Made by a program: the position numbers and the translations under genes
The notes under the pieces: generated by a model
Database searches by the model: none
Told to the model about the DNA's origin: nothing
The model's input: only the letters and a program-made list of their open reading frames with translations
Source: Pseudomonadota bacterium
Lineage (GTDB): Bacteria; Pseudomonadota; Alphaproteobacteria; Kiloniellales; J153
Assembly (NCBI GenBank): GCA_022572105.1
Contig: JACZWN010000113.1
Location: forward strand, 1 to 10,968
DNA length: 10,968 nucleotides
Reading direction: 5' to 3'
Part shown: one piece after another, positions 1 to 6,321 of the stretch
How the letters are laid out: each line of letters starts with the position of its first letter
How positions within the stretch are numbered: the first letter of the stretch is position 1

Positions 1-1073
1 CGCGCGCCGAGGGGCGGCGGATGCTCTACGACGGACGCTGGCGCGACCGCGACCCGTCCGAGGCGCCGCCGGGCGTGGCGCCGGTCATCCGCTTCAAGGC
101 GCCGCGCGGCGGCGAGACCGTGCTCCACGACCTGGTCCAGGGCAAGGTCACGGTGGCCAACGACCAGCTCGACGACATGGTGTTGCTGCGCGCCGACGGG
201 ACGCCGACCTACATGCTCTCGGTCGTGGTCGACGATCACGACATGGAAATCAGCCACGTGATCCGCGGCGACGACCATCTGACCAACGCCTTCCGCCAAA
301 CCCGGTTGTTCGAGGCGCTCGGCTGGCGGGTGCCGGAATTCGCCCACATCCCGCTGATCCACGGACCCGACGGCGCCAAGCTGTCGAAGCGCCACGGCGC
401 GCTCGGCGTCGCGGCCTACCGCGACATGGGCTACCTGCCCGAGGCGCTACGCAACTATCTGCTGCGCCTGGGCTGGGGGCGTGGCGACGAGGAGATCATC
501 CCGACCGAGCGGGCGATCGAGTGGTTCGATCTCGACGGCGTCGGGCGCGCGCCGGCGCGCCTCGACTTCGCCAAGCTCGACAGCCTGAACGGCCACTACC
601 TGCGCGAGGCCGAGGACGCGCGCCTGGTCGCGCTGATCGCGCCGCGCCTGAAGGCGATCACGGGCACGGCGCCGGACGCGGAGGGCGGCGACCGCCTGCC
701 ACGCGCCATGGCCGGTCTCAAGTCGCGCGCGAAGACTTTGAATGAACTTGCGGAAAACGCTGTTCTTTATGTCGCCGAACGGCCCTTGAAGATGTCGGAC
801 AAGGCGGCCAAGCTGTTGTCGCCCGAGGCGCGCGAGCGGCTCGACCGCTTGCTGCCCGAACTGCGCGCCGTCGACGACTGGAACGAGCCGGCGCTCGAGG
901 CGCGGGTGCGCGCCTTCGCCGAGGCCGAGGACCGCAAGCTGGGCCAGGTGGCCCAGCCGTTGCGCGCCGCGCTCACCGGCTCCAACGCCTCGCCGGGCAT
1001 CTTCGAGGTCATGGCGATCCTCGGGCGCGCGGAGTCGCTCGCCAGGATCGCGGATCAGATCTCCGGCGAATGA
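1..1073 (+). CDS. gltX: Glutamyl-tRNA synthetase, C-terminal part (5' end outside window)
   Basis: This cytoplasmic class I aminoacyl-tRNA synthetase charges tRNA-Glu with glutamate using ATP. The reading frame is open from base 3 and gives 356 residues ending at TGA 1071-1073. The gene therefore enters from the left, and the first ATG at 21 is internal, not a start. The visible part includes the late Rossmann-fold segment with RGDDHLTN (about base 264 on) and the KMSKS-type ATP loop as KLSKRHG (from base 378), followed by the helical anticodon-binding region. Roughly the first 100 or more residues, including the HIGH motif, lie outside. The form GAKLSKRHGALGV is typical of bacterial GltX. 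Many alphaproteobacteria carry two gltX paralogues, and without the N-terminus I cannot say which this is or whether it discriminates tRNA-Glu from tRNA-Gln. gltA follows on the same strand after 126 bases, but with its own promoter candidate. Confidence 0.96.
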   Translation, partial: RAEGRRMLYDGRWRDRDPSEAPPGVAPVIRFKAPRGGETVLHDLVQGKVTVANDQLDDMVLLRADGTPTYMLSVVVDDHDMEISHVIRGDDHLTNAFRQTRLFEALGWRVPEFAHIPLIHGPDGAKLSKRHGALGVAAYRDMGYLPEALRNYLLRLGWGRGDEEIIPTERAIEWFDLDGVGRAPARLDFAKLDSLNGHYLREAEDARLVALIAPRLKAITGTAPDAEGGDRLPRAMAGLKSRAKTLNELAENAVLYVAERPLKMSDKAAKLLSPEARERLDRLLPELRAVDDWNEPALEARVRAFAEAEDRKLGQVAQPLRAALTGSNASPGIFEVMAILGRAESLARIADQISGE

Positions 1074-1078
1074 CGTTT

Positions 1079-1110
1079 CCGAGGGTTTCACGGGAATTCA
1101 CCACCCTCGG
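1079..1110 (+). terminator. Hairpin after gltX, possible terminator
   Basis: A perfect 8-base inverted repeat, CCGAGGGT (1079-1086) and ACCCTCGG (1103-1110), encloses a 16-base loop and starts 5 bases after the gltX stop codon. Its position suits a transcription terminator. It is followed only by TTACCG, not a run of T, so it is not a classical intrinsic terminator. It could instead stabilise the 3' end of the mRNA or be Rho-assisted. The repeat is seen directly; the function is inferred from its place. Confidence 0.45.
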
Positions 1111-1125
1111 TTACCGCACGCGGGT

Positions 1126-1154
1126 TTGATCGCCGGGCCAAAATTCTTTATGCT
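1126..1154 (+). promoter_or_regulatory. Candidate sigma-70-type promoter of gltA
   Basis: TTGATC (1126-1131) and TATGCT (1149-1154) are separated by exactly 17 bases and each match the -35 and -10 consensus at 4 of 6 positions. The spacer's downstream half is locally AT-rich (AAAATTCTTTATG) in an otherwise GC-rich window. A start of transcription near 1161 would leave a leader of about 40 bases before the gltA ATG at 1200. The element lies just downstream of the hairpin that follows gltX, which supports separate transcription of gltA. This is a pattern match only. Confidence 0.5.
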
Positions 1155-1199
1155 GCGGCGCGGAACGAAGGCATTCAATTCAGCTCTGGAAATGGTGAC

Positions 1200-2531
1200 A
1201 TGGCTCAGTCCACATCGGCGGAGAAAGCCCCAGCAGGCAAGAACACGGTTACCTTGATCGACAACGGCACCGGCCGGTCTTGGGACCTGCCGATCCTGGA
1301 AGGCACGGAGGGCCCGCGGGTCATCGACGTGCGCCGGCTCTATGCGGACACCGGGTTCTTCACCTACGACCCCAGTTACGGCGCCACCGCGAGCTGCGAT
1401 TCGAACATCACCTTCATCGACGGGGAGGCCGGCGTGCTCCGCCATGCCGGCTACTCCATCGAGGATCTGGCCGAACACAGCGATTACATGGAGGTCTGCT
1501 ACCTGCTCCTGCACGGCGAGTTGCCGAACCAAGCGCAGCGCAGGGAGTTCGAGAAAGCGATCACCTACCACACCATGCTGCACGAGCAGATGATGAACTT
1601 CTACCGGGGCTTCCGGCGGGATTCCCATCCCATGGCGATCATGGTCGGCATGGTCGGCGCGATGTCGGCATTCTATCACGACTCCACCGACATCAGCGAT
1701 CCCTACCAGCGCATGGTCGCCTCGCACCGCCTGATCGCCAAGATGCCGACCATCGCCGCCATGGCCTACAAGTACTCGATCGGCCAGCCCTTCATATACC
1801 CGCGCAACGACCTGAGCTTTGCGGCGAACTTCCTGCACATGACCTTCGCGGTGCCGTGCGAGGACTTCAATATACGCCCGGCGCTGGCGCGCGCCATGGA
1901 CCGCATCTTCATCCTGCACGCCGATCACGAGCAGAACGCTTCGACCTCGACGGTGCGCATCGCCGGCTCGAGCGGCGCCAACCCCTTCGCCTGCATCGCC
2001 GCCGGGATCGCCTCGCTGTGGGGACCGGCCCACGGCGGCGCCAACGAGGCGGTGCTCCAGATGCTCCAGGAGATCGGCTCCAAGGAGCGCATCCCCGAGT
2101 TCATCGAGCGCGCCAAGAACAAGGACGATCCCTTCCGCCTCATGGGCTTCGGACACCGGGTCTACAAGCACTACGACCCGCGCGCGGCGGTGTTGCGCAA
2201 GTCTTGCTACGAGGTCCTGGACGACCTCGGCAAGCGCGACGAGCCACTGCTCGGCCTGGCCATGGAGTTGGAGCGCATCGCCTTGGAGGACGATTACTTC
2301 GTCGAGAAAAAGCTGTTCCCCAACGTCGACTTCTACTCCGGCATCATCCTGCAGGCCATGGGCTTCCCGACGACCATGTTTACGGTGCTCTTCGCCCTCG
2401 CCCGCACGGTCGGCTGGGTCGCCCAGTGGAAGGAGATGGTCGAGGACCCGCACCACAAGATCAGCCGGCCGCGCCAACTGTACACGGGCTACGCCAAGCG
2501 CGAGTTCGTGCCCATGGACCAGCGCGGCTGA
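1200..2531 (+). CDS. gltA: Citrate synthase (type II, hexameric family)
   Basis: The enzyme condenses acetyl-CoA and oxaloacetate to citrate, the entry step of the TCA cycle, in the cytoplasm. The protein has 443 residues, close to the usual 425-440 of Gram-negative GltA. The catalytic triad known from E. coli (His264, His305, Asp362) is visible as His278 in GPAHGGAN, His319 in GFGHRVYKHYDPR (the family signature) and Asp377 in PNVDFYSG. The conserved HADHEQNAS is at 240-248. The N-terminal beta-rich region of the type II, NADH-sensitive family is present (about residues 15-65), though allosteric control cannot be read from sequence alone. ATG at 1200 is preceded by a weak purine-rich stretch, GGAAATGG (1188-1195). 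Two rare ATA isoleucine codons occur within 85 bases of each other (about 1795 and 1872) in this GC-rich gene. It is convergent with lpxI, 91 bases away. Confidence 0.98.
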   Translation: MAQSTSAEKAPAGKNTVTLIDNGTGRSWDLPILEGTEGPRVIDVRRLYADTGFFTYDPSYGATASCDSNITFIDGEAGVLRHAGYSIEDLAEHSDYMEVCYLLLHGELPNQAQRREFEKAITYHTMLHEQMMNFYRGFRRDSHPMAIMVGMVGAMSAFYHDSTDISDPYQRMVASHRLIAKMPTIAAMAYKYSIGQPFIYPRNDLSFAANFLHMTFAVPCEDFNIRPALARAMDRIFILHADHEQNASTSTVRIAGSSGANPFACIAAGIASLWGPAHGGANEAVLQMLQEIGSKERIPEFIERAKNKDDPFRLMGFGHRVYKHYDPRAAVLRKSCYEVLDDLGKRDEPLLGLAMELERIALEDDYFVEKKLFPNVDFYSGIILQAMGFPTTMFTVLFALARTVGWVAQWKEMVEDPHHKISRPRQLYTGYAKREFVPMDQRG

Positions 2532-2622
2532 CGCGCAGGGCACCCCCCCCTTCAGAACGCGCGGGAAAACCGCGGAGCATACCGCGTTCGACATGGCCTC
2601 GTCACGGCCGGGCCCGGCGCGG
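2532..2622. other. Convergent intergenic gap between gltA and lpxI
   Basis: These 91 bases separate the two stop codons. They hold a run of eight C (2543-2550) and a short inverted repeat, CGCGG (2560-2564) with CCGCG (2570-2574) around a 5-base GAAAA loop. There is no following T run on either strand. I see no strong terminator and no gene remnant. In related clusters lpxB lies on the lpxI side of this junction; nothing here is long enough to encode it. Confidence 0.6.
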
Positions 2623-3444
2623 TTATTTCGGCACCGCAACGCCGAGCACGAAGAGTCCGGCCTCGTCGGCCGCTCCGACGACGCTTTCCCGGTCCACGAT
2701 CAGGGTCTCGCCGGCCTCGACCGCGATCCCGCGCAGACCCGCCCGGGCCGCGCCCGTCACCGTACGGACCCCGATGGTCGGCAGGTCGACGCGCCTTTCC
2801 TGGCGCGGTTTCTTGATCTTCACCAGGACGCCGCCCGGGCCCTCGCGGCCCAGTTCCGCGCAGCGCGCCAGCAACCGGTCGGTTCCCTCGACCGCCTCGA
2901 CGCCGAGCACGATCCCCTGCTGCACGACCACGGCCTGTCCCACGTCGACCTCGCCCAGCGCCCGCGCCACCGCGACGCCTCGCGTGATGTCGCCTTCGGC
3001 CTGCGCGTCGGGCCGGTGGGCGCCGAGCGGCCCGACCGGGGCGAGCAAGTCGCTCAGGAGATCGTCGACGCCGACGACGTGGAAGCCTTCCTTTTCCAGA
3101 GCCTGGATCACCGCGCTCAGCAAGCCGTCGTCGCCCAGGCCGCCGGCCCCGACCTCGGCGAGGAACCGAGCGCTGCGCAAATCGAAGCCCAACTCGCTCA
3201 TGCTCGGCCGCTTGACCGGGCCGATCAGGACCAGGTCCTCGACCCCGGCGCCGCGCAGCGCCTCCAGGGCCGGGCGGGACTGGCCCAGACGCACCCAGGC
3301 ATGGTCCACGCCCTCGACCGTGGCCGGCTCCGTCTGACCCTCGAAGGCGAGGACGAAGATCTCGCGCCCGCTGGCTCGGCACACCTCGACCAGTCGGGCC
3401 GGAAGTTCGCCGCCGCCGGCAACGATTCCGAGCTTAGCTGCCAT
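2623..3444 (-). CDS. lpxI: UDP-2,3-diacylglucosamine pyrophosphatase LpxI (DUF1009 family)
   Basis: LpxI hydrolyses UDP-2,3-diacylglucosamine to 2,3-diacylglucosamine-1-phosphate (lipid X) and UMP, the fourth step of lipid A synthesis, in alphaproteobacteria and others that lack LpxH. The 273-residue protein has the expected layout. An N-terminal nucleotide-binding-like domain begins LGIVAGGGELP (residues 5-15). A middle segment contains GGLGDDGLLSAVI (101-113). The C-terminal catalytic domain has VGQAVVVQQG (168-177), EAVEGTDRL (183-191) and KKPRQERRVDLPTIG (211-225). Asp220 in RRVDLP probably corresponds to the aspartate shown to be essential in Caulobacter LpxI; that alignment is inferred. 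The start ATG (3444-3442) lies inside the end of lpxA, an 11-base overlap, with purine-rich GGGCGGAGA before it. It is the last gene of the minus-strand operon. lpxB, its usual neighbour, is not present. Confidence 0.95.
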   Translation of the reverse strand: MAAKLGIVAGGGELPARLVEVCRASGREIFVLAFEGQTEPATVEGVDHAWVRLGQSRPALEALRGAGVEDLVLIGPVKRPSMSELGFDLRSARFLAEVGAGGLGDDGLLSAVIQALEKEGFHVVGVDDLLSDLLAPVGPLGAHRPDAQAEGDITRGVAVARALGEVDVGQAVVVQQGIVLGVEAVEGTDRLLARCAELGREGPGGVLVKIKKPRQERRVDLPTIGVRTVTGAARAGLRGIAVEAGETLIVDRESVVGAADEAGLFVLGVAVPK

Positions 3445-4234
3445 TCTCCGCCCTGGGCCGGCAAAGAGCGCGCGCGGACTCGGCGCGAACGAAGTCGACG
3501 ATCTCGCTCACGCCCGCGGTGCCGCCGAGCTCCCGGGCCACGCGCTCGACCCGCTCGGCGAGGGTGTCGTCCCGGCCGAACAGCATGGCGTAGGCCTCCG
3601 ACATGGCCTGGATATCGGCGCGGGCGAAGCCATGGCGCTTCAACCCGATCATATTGAGGCCTTGCAGCCGCGCCCGCTCGCCGACGGCCATGCCGTATGG
3701 GATCACGTCGTGCTCGACCCCCGACATCCCGCCGACCATGGCGTGGCGTCCGATCCGGACGAACTGATGGATCGCCGAGAGCCCGCCGATGATGGCGCCT
3801 TCCTCGATGGTGACATGGCCGCCGAGCGTCGCGTTGTTGGCCATGATGACCCGGTCGCCGATGGTGCAGTCGTGGGCGACGTGGGCGCCCATCATGAACA
3901 GGCAGTGATTGCCGACCCGCGTGACCATCCCGCCGCCCTCGGTGCCCGGGTTCATGGTCACGTGCTCGCGCACCATATTGTCCGTGCCGACGATCAGCTC
4001 GGACGGCTCGCCGCCGTATTTAATGTCCTGCGGCCGATGGCCGATCGAGGCGAAGGGAAAGATCTGGGTCCTGGCCCCGACCTCGGTCCGGCCCTCGACG
4101 ACGACATGACTGTGCAGAACCACGTCCGCGCCCAGATCCACATGGGAACCGACCACGCAATACGGCCCGATTTTGACCCCCTCGCCGAGCCGCGCCTCTG
4201 GATCGACGATGGCGGTGGCGTGAACCTCGGCCAT
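3434..4234 (-). CDS. lpxA: UDP-N-acetylglucosamine O-acyltransferase LpxA
   Basis: LpxA transfers a 3-hydroxyacyl chain from ACP to the 3-OH of UDP-GlcNAc, the first step of lipid A synthesis, in the cytoplasm as a homotrimer. The 266 residues (E. coli 262) form a left-handed beta helix of hexapeptide repeats (about 1-190), then a helical C-terminal domain. The catalytic base His125 of E. coli corresponds to His121 in AHVAHDC, His144 to His140 in NNATLGGH, and His160 to His156 in AIHQF. The acyl-length ruler Gly173 of E. coli corresponds to Gly169 in VGGMSGV, suggesting room for a long chain. The start chosen is the ATG at 4234-4232, which shares one base with the fabZ TGA (TGATG). The same frame stays open upstream to 4483, but that stretch lies inside fabZ and carries no LpxA homology. 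The 3' end overlaps lpxI by 11 bases. Confidence 0.97.
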   Translation of the reverse strand: MAEVHATAIVDPEARLGEGVKIGPYCVVGSHVDLGADVVLHSHVVVEGRTEVGARTQIFPFASIGHRPQDIKYGGEPSELIVGTDNMVREHVTMNPGTEGGGMVTRVGNHCLFMMGAHVAHDCTIGDRVIMANNATLGGHVTIEEGAIIGGLSAIHQFVRIGRHAMVGGMSGVEHDVIPYGMAVGERARLQGLNMIGLKRHGFARADIQAMSEAYAMLFGRDDTLAERVERVARELGGTAGVSEIVDFVRAESARALCRPRAENGS

Positions 4235-4704
4235 CAGTCCTCCATGATCATGGCCGTGAAGCGCGCCTCGGCCATGAGCACGCCATCGACCCGCGCCTGG
4301 CCGCTGAACTTCCAGACGCTGCCGCGACGCCGTGTCTTGGTGACGTGGATATGGAGTCTGTCGCCGGGCACGACCGGCTTGCGGAACCGGCAGTCCTCGA
4401 TGGACATGAAATAGACCAGCTTGCCCGCGGCCGCCCCTTCGAGCGTTTCCACGACCAACACGGCTGCGGTCTGCGCCATGCATTCGATGACCAGGACGCC
4501 GGGCATGACCGGCTGGCGCGGAAAGTGGCCCTGAAAGTAACTCTCGTTGATGGAGACATTCTTGATCCCAATGGCGCTGCGATCGGGCACCAGATCGACG
4601 ACGCGGTCGATCATCAGAAACGGATAGCGATGCGGGATCATTCGCATGATCCGCAGGATGTCGATGGTGTCCACCACGCCCCGGGCGACAGGCTGCTCAG
4701 TCAT
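4234..4704 (-). CDS. fabZ: 3-hydroxyacyl-[ACP] dehydratase FabZ
   Basis: FabZ dehydrates 3-hydroxyacyl-ACP to trans-2-enoyl-ACP in type II fatty acid synthesis. It competes with LpxA and LpxD for 3-hydroxyacyl-ACP, so it helps balance phospholipid and lipid A production. The 156-residue protein is a single hot-dog domain. The active-site histidine is His60 in QGHFPRQPVMPG and the catalytic glutamate is Glu74 in VLVIECMAQ. The family's early motif HRYPFLMIDRV is at residues 25-35. Length and motifs match FabZ rather than FabA, which has a different active-site context and is usually longer. The ATG (4704-4702) overlaps the end of lpxD by 8 bases; the TGA overlaps the lpxA ATG by one. The tight packing between lpxD and lpxA is the classical arrangement and points to translational coupling. 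Confidence 0.98.
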   Translation of the reverse strand: MTEQPVARGVVDTIDILRIMRMIPHRYPFLMIDRVVDLVPDRSAIGIKNVSINESYFQGHFPRQPVMPGVLVIECMAQTAAVLVVETLEGAAAGKLVYFMSIEDCRFRKPVVPGDRLHIHVTKTRRRGSVWKFSGQARVDGVLMAEARFTAMIMED

Positions 4705-5734
4705 TGCGTTTACCTTTGCCCCTCGCCTTTACCTGGCGCCGCCAAATCGCGCACAGACGGAAGAATTCCTTGATCGGCATGCCCGGTATGCCGGCGACCG
4801 CCTGGCCGGGCGGAACATCGCGCATAACGCCGCACTGGGCCGACAACTGCGCGCCCTTCCCGATGGTGAGATGACCGGCAACGCCGGCCTGACCGCCCAC
4901 CAGAACATGGTCCTCGAGCGTGGTGCTGCCCGCCACCCCGGACTGGGCAACCAGCACGCAGCCTCTTCCCAGGCGCACGTTGTGCCCGATCTGCACGAGA
5001 TTATCAATCTTCGACCCGGCACCGATGAAGGTATCCGGCCCGGCGCCGCGGTCGATGGTGCTGTTGGCGCCGACCTCGACGTCGTCCTCGACGATCACGC
5101 GGCCGAGCTGGGGCACGTTCAGGTATCCCTCCGGATCCAAGGTGAAGCCGAAGCCCCGGTTGCCGATGCATACCCCCGAATGGATGATGCAACGCTTGCC
5201 GATCAGACAGTAGCTCAGAAACCCGTTGGCCCCGATCTCGGTTTCGTCGCCGATCACCACGCCGCGCTCGATGACGGTGTTGGCCTTGATGAGGCAATCG
5301 CGGCCGATCTCCACGTTCGGGCCGATGACGACGCCGGGACCGACCACGGTCCCGTCGCCGACCCGAGCCGCCGGATCGATCAGCGCCGTCGGGTGCCGCC
5401 CGGCGGCGAGCCTGGGTTCGGGATAGAAGGCCCGCGCCATCAGCGCGTAGGCCCTGTACGGCTTGGGCGTAAGCAGCAGGGCCATGCCTTCGGGCGCCCG
5501 TTCGGCATGGTTCGGCGAAACGACGCAGGCGCCCGCCCCGCTGGCGGCGAACTGGTCCAGGTAGCGCTTGTTGTCGAGAAAGCCGACGTCCGTCGGGCCG
5601 GCCCGGTCGAGCGGGGCGACATCGGTGAAAATTCTTTCCGGATCCGCTCCTTCGCCGAGCCGGGCACCGGAAAGATCGGCGATTTCGCTCAGCTTGAAAG
5701 GGCCCGCAACCTCGAAAAAGCGGGGATCAGCCAT
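4697..5734 (-). CDS. lpxD: UDP-3-O-acylglucosamine N-acyltransferase LpxD
   Basis: LpxD adds the second 3-hydroxyacyl chain, to the 2-amino group of UDP-3-O-acylglucosamine, the third step of lipid A synthesis; it is a cytoplasmic homotrimer. The protein is 345 residues (E. coli 341). Residues about 1-105 form the uridine-binding N-terminal domain, including FLDNKRYLDQF (52-62). Residues about 112-315 are a left-handed beta helix of hexapeptide repeats. A helical C-terminus ends in a very basic tail, VKARGKGKRND. The catalytic His239 of E. coli corresponds to His251 in VQIGHNV, and His276 to His288 in VAGHLTIG; the 37-residue spacing is identical. The ATG lies 8 bases after the skp stop and has no strong Shine-Dalgarno sequence, so reinitiation from skp is likely. 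It overlaps fabZ by 8 bases. Confidence 0.98.
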   Translation of the reverse strand: MADPRFFEVAGPFKLSEIADLSGARLGEGADPERIFTDVAPLDRAGPTDVGFLDNKRYLDQFAASGAGACVVSPNHAERAPEGMALLLTPKPYRAYALMARAFYPEPRLAAGRHPTALIDPAARVGDGTVVGPGVVIGPNVEIGRDCLIKANTVIERGVVIGDETEIGANGFLSYCLIGKRCIIHSGVCIGNRGFGFTLDPEGYLNVPQLGRVIVEDDVEVGANSTIDRGAGPDTFIGAGSKIDNLVQIGHNVRLGRGCVLVAQSGVAGSTTLEDHVLVGGQAGVAGHLTIGKGAQLSAQCGVMRDVPPGQAVAGIPGMPIKEFFRLCAIWRRQVKARGKGKRND

Positions 5735-5742
5735 TGCCGGTA

Positions 5743-6321
5743 CTAATTCAGTTCTTGCGCCAGAGGCACTTCGGGCAGGCGCGCGTTGAGCCGATTCACG
5801 GCCTCTTTGGTGATCTCGAACTCCGGCTTCACGATCACGACCGTGGCCTTGGACAGAATCAAGTCGAGGCCGCGCTCCTCCGCGATCTCCTTGGCGATCT
5901 TCGTCAACTCGTTCTGCACCTTGCTCATGCCGTGGGCGAAGAGCTGGTCCAATCCCCGCTTGCGCTTCCGGGCCGCGCGCTGGTGGGTCGCCACCTTCCG
6001 TTCCAGTTCGCCGCGTTTCTGCGCGTAGGCCTCGGCCGAGAGGATCGATCGTTGGCGCAACAATTCCCGATCCGCCTTGCGCAGAGATTCCTCCTTCTTG
6101 CGCAGTTCGCCCTGATACCGGCCCTTTCTCTCCTCGATGTCGCGCGACAGCGACTTCACCGCGGTGGACTCACGCATGACCCTCTGAACGTCGATGATCG
6201 CAAAGACCGGCGAGTTCGGTTCCTGGGCGCCCAGGCCCGAATGAATCGCCATCCCGAGGAAAACGGCAAGAAGCGTCGCCACGCCGGGCGCCAAGACATG
6301 CCGGGGCCAGGATGCGACCAT
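5743..6321 (-). CDS. skp: Periplasmic chaperone of the Skp/OmpH family
   Basis: Skp-family trimers hold unfolded outer-membrane proteins in the periplasm and deliver them to the BAM complex. The 192-residue product begins with a signal peptide: hydrophobic core GVATLLAVFLGMAI (13-26), predicted cleavage after Ala32 in GLGA/QEP. The mature domain starts with the family strand PVFAIIDVQRVM, followed by a long, highly charged and mostly basic helical region (about 50-140; KKEESLRKADRELLRQR and similar) expected to form the coiled-coil tentacles. It ends with the closing strand LDLILSKATVVIVKPEFEIT. I chose the ATG at 6321-6319, which shares one base with the bamA TGA; a TTG one codon upstream (6324) is also in frame but less likely. 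The gene's place directly after bamA fits its role. Sequence identity to E. coli Skp is visibly low, so the call rests on architecture and context. Confidence 0.92.
   Translation of the reverse strand: MVASWPRHVLAPGVATLLAVFLGMAIHSGLGAQEPNSPVFAIIDVQRVMRESTAVKSLSRDIEERKGRYQGELRKKEESLRKADRELLRQRSILSAEAYAQKRGELERKVATHQRAARKRKRGLDQLFAHGMSKVQNELTKIAKEIAEERGLDLILSKATVVIVKPEFEITKEAVNRLNARLPEVPLAQELN

Noticed and set aside
735..775. An AT-rich patch inside gltX that might be an internal promoter.
   Set aside because: TTGAAT is present but no -10-like hexamer lies 16-18 bases downstream, and the reading frame through it encodes normal GltX sequence.
2560..2574. A short CGCGG/CCGCG hairpin as a bidirectional terminator for gltA and lpxI.
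   Set aside because: The stem is only five pairs and no T run follows on either strand. In DNA of this base composition such stems are common by chance.
1098..2639. A 513-codon open frame on the minus strand opposite gltA.
   Set aside because: It lies wholly antisense to a citrate synthase with every catalytic residue intact, and its translation has the low-complexity His/Arg/Val/Asp-rich look of a shadow frame.
1280..3337. A 685-codon plus-strand frame spanning gltA, the convergent gap and the antisense of lpxI.
   Set aside because: It is an out-of-frame reading of gltA continuing opposite lpxI, very rich in Arg, Pro, Ala and Ser with no domain. It is not a gene and not a remnant of lpxB.
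4235..4483. A longer LpxA with about 83 extra N-terminal residues.
   Set aside because: The extension lies within fabZ in another frame, and LpxA homology begins exactly at the ATG at 4234, which overlaps the fabZ stop.
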